DNA of 12,590 nucleotides. It comes from an uncultured Lachnospiraceae bacterium. GTDB taxonomy: Bacteria > Bacillota > Clostridia > Lachnospirales > Lachnospiraceae. Of this stretch, positions 5,698-12,590 are shown in pieces; the stretch's first letter is position 1, and each line of letters starts with the position of its first letter. Under the pieces are notes generated by a model. The model searched no databases. It was not told the origin of the DNA and was given only the letters and a program-made list of their open reading frames with translations. The stretch is taken from NCBI GenBank assembly GCA_910584695.1, contig CAJUBR010000078.1, positions 1 to 12,590 of the forward strand, in the 5' to 3' direction. The translations under genes and the position numbers were made by a program.

Positions 5698-8600
5698 ATG
5701 TCAGCTATGAATAATCAAGAAATTGAACAACCAATGAATTTTGATGCAATTAAGATTGGCCTTGCTTCTCCAGAAAAGATTAGAGAGTGGTCAAGAGGCG
5801 AAGTAAAAAAGCCTGAGACGATCAACTATAGAACATTAAAGCCGGAAAAAGACGGTTTGTTCTGTGAAAGAATCTTTGGACCGAGCAAAGACTGGGAATG
5901 TCACTGTGGTAAGTATAAAAAGATCCGCTATAAAGGTGTTATTTGTGATCGGTGTGGTGTTGAGGTTACGAAGGCAAATGTAAGACGTGAAAGAATGGGA
6001 CATATTGAACTGGCTGCTCCGGTTTCCCATATCTGGTATTTTAAAGGGATTCCAAGCAGAATGGGTTTGATTCTTGATATTTCTCCAAGGACACTGGAGA
6101 AAGTATTGTATTTTGCTTCGTACATTGTATTAGATCCGGGAGAGACCAATCTTGCGTATAAGCAGGTGCTTACTGAGAAAGAATTTAGGGACGCAGAGGA
6201 AGAATTTGGCTATGGAAGATTCCGTGTCGGAATGGGAGCGGAGGCCGTAAAAGAGTTATTACAGGCAATTGACCTTGAGCAGGAAGCTGCTGAATTAAAG
6301 GCTGCATTAAAGGACGCAACCGGACAGAAGCGGGCAAAGGTAATTAAGAGATTAGAGGTTATAGAGGCATTTAGAAATTCCGACAATAGACCGGAATGGA
6401 TGATCTTAGATGCAGTTCCGGTTATTCCACCGGATATTCGTCCGATGGTACAGTTAGACGGTGGTCGTTTTGCTACTTCTGATTTGAATGATCTGTATAG
6501 AAGAATTATTAATCGTAACAATCGTTTGAACCGTTTGCTGGAACTGGGTGCTCCCGATATTATTGTTCGTAACGAAAAGCGTATGCTTCAGGAGGCAGTA
6601 GATGCATTAATTGATAATGGGCGTCGTGGACGTCCTGTTACGGGACCGGGTAACAGAGCATTGAAGTCTTTATCTGATATGTTAAAGGGTAAACAGGGAC
6701 GTTTCCGTCAGAATCTGCTGGGTAAGCGTGTTGATTATTCTGGTCGTTCCGTTATTGTAGTGGGACCAGAGCTTAAGATTTATCAGTGTGGTCTCCCGAA
6801 AGAAATGGCAATTGAATTATTTAAGCCATTTGTAATGAAGGAATTGGTATCCAGAAAGCTGGCACATAATGTGAAGTCTGCTAAAAAAATGGTAGAGAAG
6901 TTGGAGACAGAGGTTTGGGATGTATTAGAGGATGTTATTAAGGAACATCCAGTTATGCTGAACCGTGCTCCGACACTTCATAGATTGGGAATTCAGGCAT
7001 TTGAACCTATTCTGGTAGAGGGTAAAGCAATTAAGCTTCATCCGTTGGTATGTACTGCATTTAATGCGGACTTCGACGGAGACCAGATGGCTGTCCATCT
7101 TCCGCTTTCGGTAGAAGCACAGGCAGAGTGTAGATTTTTACTTCTTTCACCGAACAACCTGTTAAAGCCTTCAGATGGTGCACCAGTTGCAGTTCCGTCT
7201 CAGGATATGGTTCTTGGTATTTATTATCTGACGATTGATAAGCCAGGTGATAAAGGGGAAGGTAAGATATTTAAGTCTAAGAATGAAGCAATTCTTGCCT
7301 ATGAGAATGGCGAAATTACGCTGCATGCGAAGATTAAAGTAAGAACGAAGGGAACCATGTTAGATGGAACAGAGGGTTCTACGATTTTAGAAACAACGCT
7401 GGGAAGAATTTTATTTAATGAAATTATTCCTCAGGACCTTGGTATTATAAACAGAAATATTCCGGGCAATGAACTTGCATTAGAGATTGATTATCTTGTT
7501 GGAAAGAAGCAGTTAAAGGGAATTTTGGATAAATGTATCAATACCCATGGTGCAACAAAGACGGCAGAAGTGTTGGATGATATTAAGAGTATCGGTTACA
7601 AATATTCTACAAAGGGTGCACTGACAGTTTCCATTTCCGAAATGACAGTGCCGGGTGCAAAGAAGGAAATTCTTACGGAAGCACAGCGGACAGTAGAATT
7701 GATCATGGAGAAATTCAAATACGGATATGTAACTGAGGAAGAAAGATATACAGCAGTGGTCAGAACTTGGGAAAATGCGGATAAGCAGCTTACAAAAGCA
7801 CTGTTGGACGGTCTTGATACCTATAATAATATTAAGATGATGGCAGAATCCGGAGCCCGTGGTTCGAACCAGCAGATTAAACAGTTGGCAGGTATGCGTG
7901 GTTTGATGGCAGATACAACAGGTCGTACAATCGAACTGCCAATTAAGTCAAACTTCCGTGAAGGACTTGACGTATTGGAATATTTTATTTCCGCTCATGG
8001 TGCACGAAAAGGACTTTCCGATACGGCACTTCGTACAGCCGACTCCGGTTATCTGACCCGTCGACTGGTAGATGTTTCTCAGGATTTGATTATTCGTGAA
8101 GTGGATTGTTGTGAAGGAACCGGTGAAATTCCAGGTGCTGTGGTAGAGGCATTTACGGAAGGAAAGGAAGTAATTGAAAGCTTCCAGGAAAGAATTACCG
8201 GACGTTATGCGGCAGAGTCGGTATATGATAAAGACGGAAATATGATTGTGAAGGCAAATCATATGATCACACCAAAGCGTGCCGAGAACATTATTCGTAA
8301 TGGTGTGGATGCAGACGGCAACGAGATTACCAAATTAAAGATTCGTACGATTCTGAACTGTAAGTCGCATATTGGTGTCTGTGCAAAATGTTATGGTGCC
8401 AATATGGCAACAGGGCAGGCAGTACAGGTTGGTGAGGCAGTCGGTATCATTGCTGCCCAGTCAATTGGTGAGCCGGGTACGCAGCTTACAATGAGAACAT
8501 TCCATACCGGTGGTGTTGCGGGTGATGATATTACACAGGGTCTTCCTCGTGTTGAGGAATTATTTGAGGCTCGTAAACCAAAGGGTCTTGCGATTATTAC

Positions 8601-9372
8601 CGAGTTTGGCGGAAAGGTACAGATTCGGGATACCAAGAAGAAACGTGAAGTTGTGGTTACCAACGAGGAAACTGGAGAAGCAAAGGCATATTTAATTCCT
8701 TATGATTCCAGAATTAAGGTATTTGATGATCAGGTTGTGGAAGCCGGTGATGAAATTACTATCGGTTCCGTTAATCCGCATGATATTCTTAAGATTAAAG
8801 GTGTCCGTGCCGTTCAGGATTATATGATCCGCGAGGTGCAGAAGGTTTACCGTCTGCAGGGTGTTGATATCAACGATAAGCATATCGAGGTTATTGTTCG
8901 TCAGATGCTTAAGAAGATTAAGATTGAGACTAGCGGAGATACTGAATATTTACCTGGTACACTGGTAGATGTATTGGATTATAACGAGATGAATGCAAAG
9001 CTGGAAGAGGAAGGAAAAGAGCCTGCATCTGGTACACAGGTGATGCTTGGTATTACAAAGGCTTCTCTTGCCACAAACTCCTTCTTGTCAGCAGCTTCTT
9101 TCCAGGAGACCACAAAGGTTCTTACAGAAGCGGCTATTAAGGGTAAAGTGGATCCGTTAATCGGTCTGAAGGAAAATGTATTAATCGGTAAGCTGATTCC
9201 AGCAGGTACAGGTATGAAACGTTACCGCAGCGTTAAGCTCGATAATGAGATGGAGACCATTAACTTTGATGATGAGGATTTGGAGTTCTCTGAAATTGAG
9301 GATGAAGATTTTATTGATATGTCAGAGGAAGCGGAAGAATCCGAAGATATGGTTGAAACAATTGAGGAATAA
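5698..9372 (+). CDS. rpoC: DNA-directed RNA polymerase beta' subunit
   Basis: This gene encodes 1224 residues, normal for a low-GC Gram-positive beta'. RpoC forms the clamp, binds sigma and carries the catalytic magnesium. Zinc site 1 is C68, C70, C83, C86 (CHC...CDRC). NADFDGD at 456-462 (bases 7063-7083) provides the three catalytic aspartates D458, D460, D462. The bridge-helix stretch GARGSNQQIKQLAGMRG is followed by zinc site 2, with a cysteine at 804/805 plus C888, C895, C898. The trigger loop GTQLTMRTFHTGG includes M932, R933 and H936; the protein continues directly without the large insertion seen in proteobacteria. The C-terminus is an acidic tail rich in D and E. AAGGAG at 5683-5688, nine bases before the ATG, supports this start. 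It is translated from the rpoB transcript and is followed by a terminator at 9428. Confidence 0.98.
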   Translation: MSAMNNQEIEQPMNFDAIKIGLASPEKIREWSRGEVKKPETINYRTLKPEKDGLFCERIFGPSKDWECHCGKYKKIRYKGVICDRCGVEVTKANVRRERMGHIELAAPVSHIWYFKGIPSRMGLILDISPRTLEKVLYFASYIVLDPGETNLAYKQVLTEKEFRDAEEEFGYGRFRVGMGAEAVKELLQAIDLEQEAAELKAALKDATGQKRAKVIKRLEVIEAFRNSDNRPEWMILDAVPVIPPDIRPMVQLDGGRFATSDLNDLYRRIINRNNRLNRLLELGAPDIIVRNEKRMLQEAVDALIDNGRRGRPVTGPGNRALKSLSDMLKGKQGRFRQNLLGKRVDYSGRSVIVVGPELKIYQCGLPKEMAIELFKPFVMKELVSRKLAHNVKSAKKMVEKLETEVWDVLEDVIKEHPVMLNRAPTLHRLGIQAFEPILVEGKAIKLHPLVCTAFNADFDGDQMAVHLPLSVEAQAECRFLLLSPNNLLKPSDGAPVAVPSQDMVLGIYYLTIDKPGDKGEGKIFKSKNEAILAYENGEITLHAKIKVRTKGTMLDGTEGSTILETTLGRILFNEIIPQDLGIINRNIPGNELALEIDYLVGKKQLKGILDKCINTHGATKTAEVLDDIKSIGYKYSTKGALTVSISEMTVPGAKKEILTEAQRTVELIMEKFKYGYVTEEERYTAVVRTWENADKQLTKALLDGLDTYNNIKMMAESGARGSNQQIKQLAGMRGLMADTTGRTIELPIKSNFREGLDVLEYFISAHGARKGLSDTALRTADSGYLTRRLVDVSQDLIIREVDCCEGTGEIPGAVVEAFTEGKEVIESFQERITGRYAAESVYDKDGNMIVKANHMITPKRAENIIRNGVDADGNEITKLKIRTILNCKSHIGVCAKCYGANMATGQAVQVGEAVGIIAAQSIGEPGTQLTMRTFHTGGVAGDDITQGLPRVEELFEARKPKGLAIITEFGGKVQIRDTKKKREVVVTNEETGEAKAYLIPYDSRIKVFDDQVVEAGDEITIGSVNPHDILKIKGVRAVQDYMIREVQKVYRLQGVDINDKHIEVIVRQMLKKIKIETSGDTEYLPGTLVDVLDYNEMNAKLEEEGKEPASGTQVMLGITKASLATNSFLSAASFQETTKVLTEAAIKGKVDPLIGLKENVLIGKLIPAGTGMKRYRSVKLDNEMETINFDDEDLEFSEIEDEDFIDMSEEAEESEDMVETIEE

Positions 9373-9386
9373 TTTAATAGAGTACA

Positions 9387-9415
9387 CAGCTTAAAGGAAA
9401 GTTACCTTTTGGCTG
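9387..9415 (+). other. Imperfect hairpin in the rpoC 3' untranslated region
   Basis: CAGC (9387-9390) pairs with GCTG (9412-9415) and AAAGG (9393-9397) with CCTTT (9405-9409), with a T-G pair and a T-T mismatch between. It sits between the rpoC stop and the terminator and has no T tract. It may simply be a folded 3' tail. Low confidence in any function. Confidence 0.3.
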
Positions 9416-9427
9416 GGTTCCGATTAG

Positions 9428-9494
9428 AACAAAACACCGTCGGTTGCAGTGGGGTTGTTGACTCTGCAGCTGACCGGGTTTTGTTTTTTATTTT
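9428..9494 (+). terminator. Intrinsic terminator of the rpoBC operon
   Basis: Bases 9428-9449 pair with 9464-9485 in a 22-position stem with two wobbles and two mismatches, around a 14-base loop that starts with TGGGG. The tract TTTTGTTTTTTATTTT follows and overlaps the base of the stem. It begins 56 bases after the rpoC stop codon and separates rpoBC from the next gene, which has its own promoter. Confidence 0.88.
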
Positions 9495-9559
9495 CACTTT
9501 ATGGTAATCTTTATTTTTTTATAAACACCATTTTCTAAAAATCCCCTTCTTTTTGAATC

Positions 9560-9588
9560 TTGATATCGACATAAGAATATTATATAAT
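9560..9588 (+). promoter_or_regulatory. SigA-type promoter for the membrane-protein gene
   Basis: TTGATA (9560-9565), a 17-base spacer and TATAAT (9583-9588) make a near-consensus housekeeping promoter. Transcription should begin near 9595, giving a leader of about 65 bases. It lies just after the rpoC terminator, so the downstream gene is an independent unit. Confidence 0.82.
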
Positions 9589-9605
9589 TTATCAATATAT
9601 TGACG

Positions 9606-9631
9606 GACAAAATTCCAGAACAATTTTGGTC
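9606..9631 (+). promoter_or_regulatory. Leader hairpin before the membrane-protein gene
   Basis: GACAAAATT (9606-9614) pairs with AATTTTGGTC (9622-9631), nine base pairs with one bulged G and a 7-base loop. It ends 13 bases before the AAAGGAG ribosome binding site (9644-9650). It could influence translation of the gene, but AT-rich pairings of this size also arise by chance. Confidence 0.35.
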
Positions 9632-9658
9632 ATATTTTTACACAAAGGAGAATTTCAA

Positions 9659-10339
9659 ATGTCACTATGGTTACAACAAGAAATGAAAAAACTAGAGGAA
9701 CGCAGGGAAAAATCTACCCCGACCTCCAAACACATTATGGTTACTGTTATTGTATTTATTTTAATTGAGGTGGTTTTGCTGATTTTAAATCCGCTTACTC
9801 CAAATTACAATACACTTCCTCTTTTTGGGGTTGTAGGCTTTATGGGGCTTTTGATGATTATTATTTTTTCTGCTAAATCAAAAACTATGCCGAATAAGCC
9901 CAAACTTCCATGTGCCGTAAAATGTATAGAAAGACTTCACATGTCCACTGAAGAACTCCGCCAATTTGACTCGGAAATGCTGGCGGAACCTCTTGCACTG
10001 ATTAAAAATAATAATCGTTCTGATATGACAATTATCATTACGGAACACTATATGGCATATACTATTTTCTATCAGGGTGAGACGGATTATCATATTTTTC
10101 GCCTTTCTGATATCGCTATGACCTGTTATGCATCAAGTAGAAGTGATGAAACAGCTAATCTTTTTGACAAAGTATTTGATATTGATTTGTTAAATGTTAA
10201 AGGTGGAAAGATAGGGTGGATTATTATTGATGGTAAAAAGAATTTCATGGAATTTAATGAAGCTTTGGAAAAATATGCACCGAATATCCGTTTGAATGTT
10301 CCGATAAAAGAAGTCAAAAAAATGAAAAAGAACTCTTAA
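9659..10339 (+). CDS. Unrecognised membrane protein with two N-terminal helices
   Basis: I do not recognise the family. The ATG at 9659 has AAAGGAG eight bases upstream (9644-9650); an in-frame ATG at 9626 has no such site and would add 11 residues. The product is 226 residues. A short charged segment (1-25, with KKLEERREK) is followed by two hydrophobic helices at about 26-43 and 53-70, joined by a brief NPLTPNYNT loop. A soluble region of about 150 residues follows, with alternating strand-like stretches (MTIIITEHYMAYTIFY, KIGWIIIDGKKNFMEF) and a lysine-rich end. By the positive-inside rule the N-terminus and the large domain probably face the cytoplasm. It has its own promoter and converges on the synthetase gene. 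A sensor, anchor or toxin-like role cannot be chosen from the sequence. Confidence 0.8.
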   Translation: MSLWLQQEMKKLEERREKSTPTSKHIMVTVIVFILIEVVLLILNPLTPNYNTLPLFGVVGFMGLLMIIIFSAKSKTMPNKPKLPCAVKCIERLHMSTEELRQFDSEMLAEPLALIKNNNRSDMTIIITEHYMAYTIFYQGETDYHIFRLSDIAMTCYASSRSDETANLFDKVFDIDLLNVKGGKIGWIIIDGKKNFMEFNEALEKYAPNIRLNVPIKEVKKMKKNS

Positions 10340-10369
10340 TAGGATTGGAAATATCTAAAAGTGTAACAA

Positions 10370-10412
10370 AAGCCCTCTTTATGAAAACTTATTTATAAAG
10401 GGGGCTTGTTTT
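10370..10412. terminator. Bidirectional terminator between convergent genes
   Basis: Bases 10370-10382 (AAGCCCTCTTTAT) pair with 10395-10407 over 13 positions, with one T-G pair, around a 12-base loop. On the plus strand GTTTT follows. On the minus strand the flank gives TTTTGTTA directly after the stem. The position, 31 bases after the membrane-protein stop and 38 before the synthetase stop, fits a shared terminator for both genes. Confidence 0.85.
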
Positions 10413-10449
10413 AATGATTCATAATCTGTTTTTGTATATCAGGCAGCAA

Positions 10450-12084
10450 TCACCCATGGTTTTGTGCATCTACAACACTTCCTCCCGCATACAGTTCACG
10501 GAGTTTCGGCTTTTCAATCTTGCCTGTCGGATTGCGTGGAATGTCAGCAAAAATAATCTTTTTTGGGCGTTTGTAGCGTGGAAGCCTCATGCAAAGTTCA
10601 TTGATATCCGCCTCTGTTACAACGTAATTTTCTTTTATTTCAATAATGGCAGCAGTGATTTCCCCAAGACGCTTGTCAGGCAGCCCGATGACAGCTACAT
10701 CATGTACTGCATTATGGGTACGGATAAAATCTTCAATCTGCACCGGATAGATATTTTCACCACCGCTGATAATCACATCTTTCTTGCGGTCTACAAGAAA
10801 GAGAAAACCGTCCTCATCTTCCTGTGCCATATCGCCGGTAAAGAGCCAGCCGTCTTTTAAGACTTCTTTTGTTGCCTTTTCATCATGATAATAACAGGTC
10901 ATAACACCAGGACCTTTGACACAGAGTTCGCCAACCTGACCGGATTTTACAATGCCGCCATTTTCATCTACAATTTTAACCTCCCAGCCGTATCCGGCCT
11001 TGCCGATTGCACCTACTTTGTGGATATTTTCCACACCAAGGTGGACACATCCGGGACCGATGGATTCGCTCAAGCCATAGTTCGTATCGTACTGATGGTT
11101 CGGAAAATATTCTTTCCATTTTTTAATCATACTAGGCGGTACAGGCTGTGCTCCGATATGCATCAGCCGCCATTGGGAAAGTTGGTAGTCGTTAAGGTTT
11201 ATGCTGCCGTTTTCAATCGCTTCTAAAATATCCTGAGCCCACGGAACTAAAAGCCAGACAATCGTGCATTTCTCTTTTGAAACGGCATCCAATATGTATT
11301 CCGGCTTGGTGCCCTTTAATAAAACTGCTTTTCCTCCGGTTAACAGACTTCCAAACCAGTGCATTTTTGCACCGGTATGATAGAGGGGAGGAATACAGAG
11401 AAAGACATCCTCTTTTGTCTGACCGTGATGGTTTTGCTCCACACGGCAGGAGTGCATCAGGCTTTCGTGATTATGCAGAATTGCTTTTGGAAAGCCGGTG
11501 GTTCCAGAGGAAAAATAAATGGCAGCATCGTCTTCATCTGTTAATGGAATATCAGGTGAAAGGGAGGAGCAGTTCGCAGTCTGTTTGTTATAGTCTTCCG
11601 CAAATGTCGGACAGTTATCTCCCACATAATAAAGCAGGCGGTTTTTACTGATTTCATCGGCGATTTCTTCTACACGACCGATGAATTCCGGACCGAAAAC
11701 CAATACATCCACATCTGCTAATTTGATACAGTATTCAATCTCGTCGGACGCATAACGGAAGTTAAGCGGCACTGCTAAAGCACCCGTTTTTAAAATACCA
11801 AAATAAATCGGCAGCCATTCCAGACAATTCATCAGTAATATGGCAACTTTATCCCCCTTTTTCACTCCCCGGCTAAGCAGCAGATTTGCAAAGCGATTTG
11901 CTTTTTCATTCATAACGTGCCATGTAATTTCTCTCCGGTAGTGGGTGGTCGGATTCGGTTCAATCAGCTCATATTCCTTCCAGGTGACCCGGCGGACCTC
12001 CTTTACCTCCGGATTGATTTCAACTAAGCATATATCATTTGGGTATTCTTTGACATTCTGTTCTAATAATTCGGTAATCGGCAT
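10450..12084 (-). CDS. Acyl-CoA synthetase-type adenylate-forming enzyme
   Basis: This gene encodes 544 residues, typical for the ANL superfamily. Such enzymes activate a carboxylic acid with ATP to an acyl-AMP and usually pass it to coenzyme A; here a fatty or aromatic acid is likely, but the substrate is not determined. The phosphate-binding loop is YFSSGTTGFPKA (190-201). NYGLSES follows at 335-341, the ribose-binding aspartate is D418 (GWLFTGD), the hinge is near D432/R433, GGENIYP lies at 441-447, and the catalytic lysine is K522 in NPTGKIEK. It is probably cytosolic. The early region VTWKEYELIEPNPTTHYR adds about 20 residues before the usual ITW..NEKANRFAN start of the fold. The start ATG has AAAGGAG six bases upstream. 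It is transcribed alone from the promoter at 12142-12170. A long-chain acyl, benzoate or 4-coumarate type ligase are all possible. Confidence 0.9.
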   Translation of the reverse strand: MPITELLEQNVKEYPNDICLVEINPEVKEVRRVTWKEYELIEPNPTTHYRREITWHVMNEKANRFANLLLSRGVKKGDKVAILLMNCLEWLPIYFGILKTGALAVPLNFRYASDEIEYCIKLADVDVLVFGPEFIGRVEEIADEISKNRLLYYVGDNCPTFAEDYNKQTANCSSLSPDIPLTDEDDAAIYFSSGTTGFPKAILHNHESLMHSCRVEQNHHGQTKEDVFLCIPPLYHTGAKMHWFGSLLTGGKAVLLKGTKPEYILDAVSKEKCTIVWLLVPWAQDILEAIENGSINLNDYQLSQWRLMHIGAQPVPPSMIKKWKEYFPNHQYDTNYGLSESIGPGCVHLGVENIHKVGAIGKAGYGWEVKIVDENGGIVKSGQVGELCVKGPGVMTCYYHDEKATKEVLKDGWLFTGDMAQEDEDGFLFLVDRKKDVIISGGENIYPVQIEDFIRTHNAVHDVAVIGLPDKRLGEITAAIIEIKENYVVTEADINELCMRLPRYKRPKKIIFADIPRNPTGKIEKPKLRELYAGGSVVDAQNHG

Positions 12085-12111
12085 ATTTTTCTCCTTTGTC
12101 TTACATGGTTT

Positions 12112-12126
12112 AAAGTTTAAAACTTT
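12112..12126. promoter_or_regulatory. AT-rich inverted repeat near the synthetase transcription start
   Basis: AAAGTTT (12112-12118) and AAACTTT (12120-12126) form a 7-bp inverted repeat with a one-base centre. It lies about 10 to 25 bases after the predicted transcription start (near 12135) and before the ribosome binding site. A repressor operator is plausible for a fatty-acid or aromatic-acid gene, but simple A/T composition makes chance occurrence likely. Confidence 0.3.
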
Positions 12127-12141
12127 TAATAACTAAAGTAA

Positions 12142-12170
12142 ATTGTATAAAGTCTGCATTCAAAAGTCAA
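12142..12170 (-). promoter_or_regulatory. SigA-type promoter for the acyl-CoA synthetase gene
   Basis: Read on the minus strand, TTGACT (12170-12165), a 17-base spacer and TACAAT (12147-12142) match the housekeeping consensus. Transcription should begin near 12135, leaving a leader of about 50 bases to the ATG at 12084. Confidence 0.82.
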
Positions 12171-12280
12171 GTATACATTTTCTTTTTGCTATGCCAGAAA
12201 AGATTTATTTATTTTTAGGCAAAATGATTCTTTTATAAAAAGTTGGTACAGCCAGACTGCAATTTATAGGACTCAAAATT

Positions 12281-12308
12281 TTCACAGTATGTTCACTAAT
12301 TTTTCACA
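12281..12308. repeat. Three TTCAC motifs at 11-base spacing
   Basis: TTCACA (12281-12286), TTCACT (12292-12297) and TTCACA (12303-12308) recur with a period of exactly 11 bases, close to one helical turn. The array lies in the divergent intergenic region, immediately before the longer direct repeat at 12313. Stacked sites on one DNA face suggest cooperative protein binding. The repeats are read directly; binding is inference. Confidence 0.5.
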
Positions 12309-12312
12309 GAAC

Positions 12313-12344
12313 CGGAACTATAGGTATAAAAAACGGAACTATAG
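12313..12344. repeat. 11-bp direct repeat with 21-base period
   Basis: CGGAACTATAG occurs at 12313-12323 and again at 12334-12344, identical over 11 bases and spaced by exactly 21, two helical turns. On the minus strand each unit reads CTATAGTTCCG, with a GTT core. This spacing is that of LytTR-type response regulators such as AgrA, which bind paired 9-bp direct repeats 12 bases apart; the sequence match to that consensus is only partial. Each unit ends in the self-complementary CTATAG. Confidence 0.6.
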
Positions 12345-12372
12345 AGGGTTTTTTTTAAAAGGAAAAATGAGT

Positions 12373-12378
12373 TACAAT
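12373..12378 (+). promoter_or_regulatory. Possible -10 element for the gene at 12515
   Basis: TACAAT stands where a -10 box would, but the -35 position 17 bases upstream is only TTTTTT (12350-12355). Transcription near 12385 would place the two repeats at 12313-12344 at about -72 to -41, a usual range for an activator compensating for a poor -35. The remaining sequence to 12502 is very AT-rich and I see no gene in it. Confidence 0.35.
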
Positions 12379-12514
12379 AAAGGGAATAAATATGAATTAA
12401 AAGCCGCTTATAAAAAAATATATAATAATAAATATACTTTTTATTAACAGAATTTATAGGAAAAGTTATTTGTGTATTATTTGGAAAATAGATCATATGC
12501 ATAGGAGGAGAAAA

Positions 12515-12590
12515 ATGGAGGAAGGATTATTAAAGCTGTTTGCGGATTATCTGGATGACGAGGAGGAGCTGGAACGGGAACAGAAGGAGC
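12515..12590 (+). CDS. Start of an unidentified acidic protein (3' end outside window)
   Basis: The ATG at 12515 has a perfect AGGAGG (12503-12508) six bases upstream, a strong translation signal. Only 25 residues are visible, beginning MEEGLLKLFADYLDD and continuing with a run of glutamates and other charged residues. The visible part is strongly acidic and probably helical, with no signal peptide. The stretch is too short to name a family. It is divergent from the acyl-CoA synthetase gene and shares with it a 430-base AT-rich regulatory region. Confidence 0.7.
   Translation, partial: MEEGLLKLFADYLDDEEELEREQKE

Noticed and set aside
9626..9658. Upstream start adding 11 residues to the membrane protein
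   Set aside because: The strong AAAGGAG lies downstream of this ATG and is correctly spaced for 9659 instead.
10414..10860. Plus-strand open frames opposite the acyl-CoA synthetase (also 10885-11226 and 11277-11651)
   Set aside because: They are antisense shadows of a well-supported enzyme gene and have no recognisable product.
12315..12341. GGAACT motifs as -35 boxes of an extracytoplasmic-function sigma factor
   Set aside because: No matching -10 (such as CGTC or TCAAA-like) appears 16-17 bases downstream of either copy.
12318..12358. CTATAG pairing with CTATAG followed by eight T bases, as a terminator
   Set aside because: The stem is only 6 A/T-rich base pairs with a 15-base loop. The two halves are better explained as parts of the direct repeat.
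12296..12502. Minus-strand frame of 68 codons in the divergent intergenic region
   Set aside because: It arises from A/T-rich DNA, encodes a biased phenylalanine/tyrosine/isoleucine-rich product, and covers the repeat array and the start region of the next gene.
1..12590. tRNA or rRNA genes, CRISPR array, insertion sequences or prophage genes
   Set aside because: I found no cloverleaf, regularly spaced repeat-spacer pattern, transposase-like frame or terminal inverted repeats anywhere in the window.

Overview
The window comes from a low-GC Gram-positive bacterium. The ribosomal and RNA polymerase proteins look like those of Clostridia, most probably a Lachnospiraceae relative such as the Roseburia/Butyrivibrio/Eubacterium group. 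This rests on the form of RpoB and RpoC (RpoC without the proteobacterial trigger-loop insertion), AGGAG ribosome binding sites, TTGACA/TATAAT promoters and AT-rich intergenic DNA. No taxonomic search was possible.

Layout. Positions 1-793 hold the end of rplJ (L10) and all of rplL (L7/L12), separated by a 139-base spacer with three consecutive hairpins. A very long perfect-stem terminator (840-901) closes this unit. A GC-rich, structured block (904-1004) of unknown nature follows, leading into a small HD-domain phosphohydrolase gene (1033-1590) that sits between rplL and rpoB. A consensus promoter (1730-1758) and a leader of about 90 bases then start rpoB (1855-5679) and rpoC (5698-9372), the two large RNA polymerase subunits. 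They are co-transcribed and end at a terminator directly after rpoC (9428-9494), so the str-type genes often found next in Clostridia do not follow here.

Downstream is accessory DNA. A promoter and short leader drive an unrecognised two-helix membrane protein (9659-10339). It converges on a minus-strand acyl-CoA synthetase-type adenylating enzyme (10450-12084), and a bidirectional terminator (10370-10412) separates them. The synthetase has its own consensus promoter (12142-12170). The 430-base divergent region upstream of it is very AT-rich and carries helically phased short repeats (12281-12344). The start of a plus-strand gene for an acidic, charged protein (12515 onward) is cut by the window edge.

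How it fits together. The first 9.4 kb is core translation and transcription machinery: the L10/L12 stalk plus the beta and beta' subunits. Internal structure (spacer hairpins, a strong terminator and a new promoter) probably sets separate output levels for rplJL and rpoBC. The last 3 kb are three unrelated, separately transcribed genes. I see no convincing undescribed defence or mobile system. The best leads are the GC-rich structured element, the 13-bp inverted repeat inside the HD gene, the phased repeat array at 12281-12344, and the unknown membrane protein.
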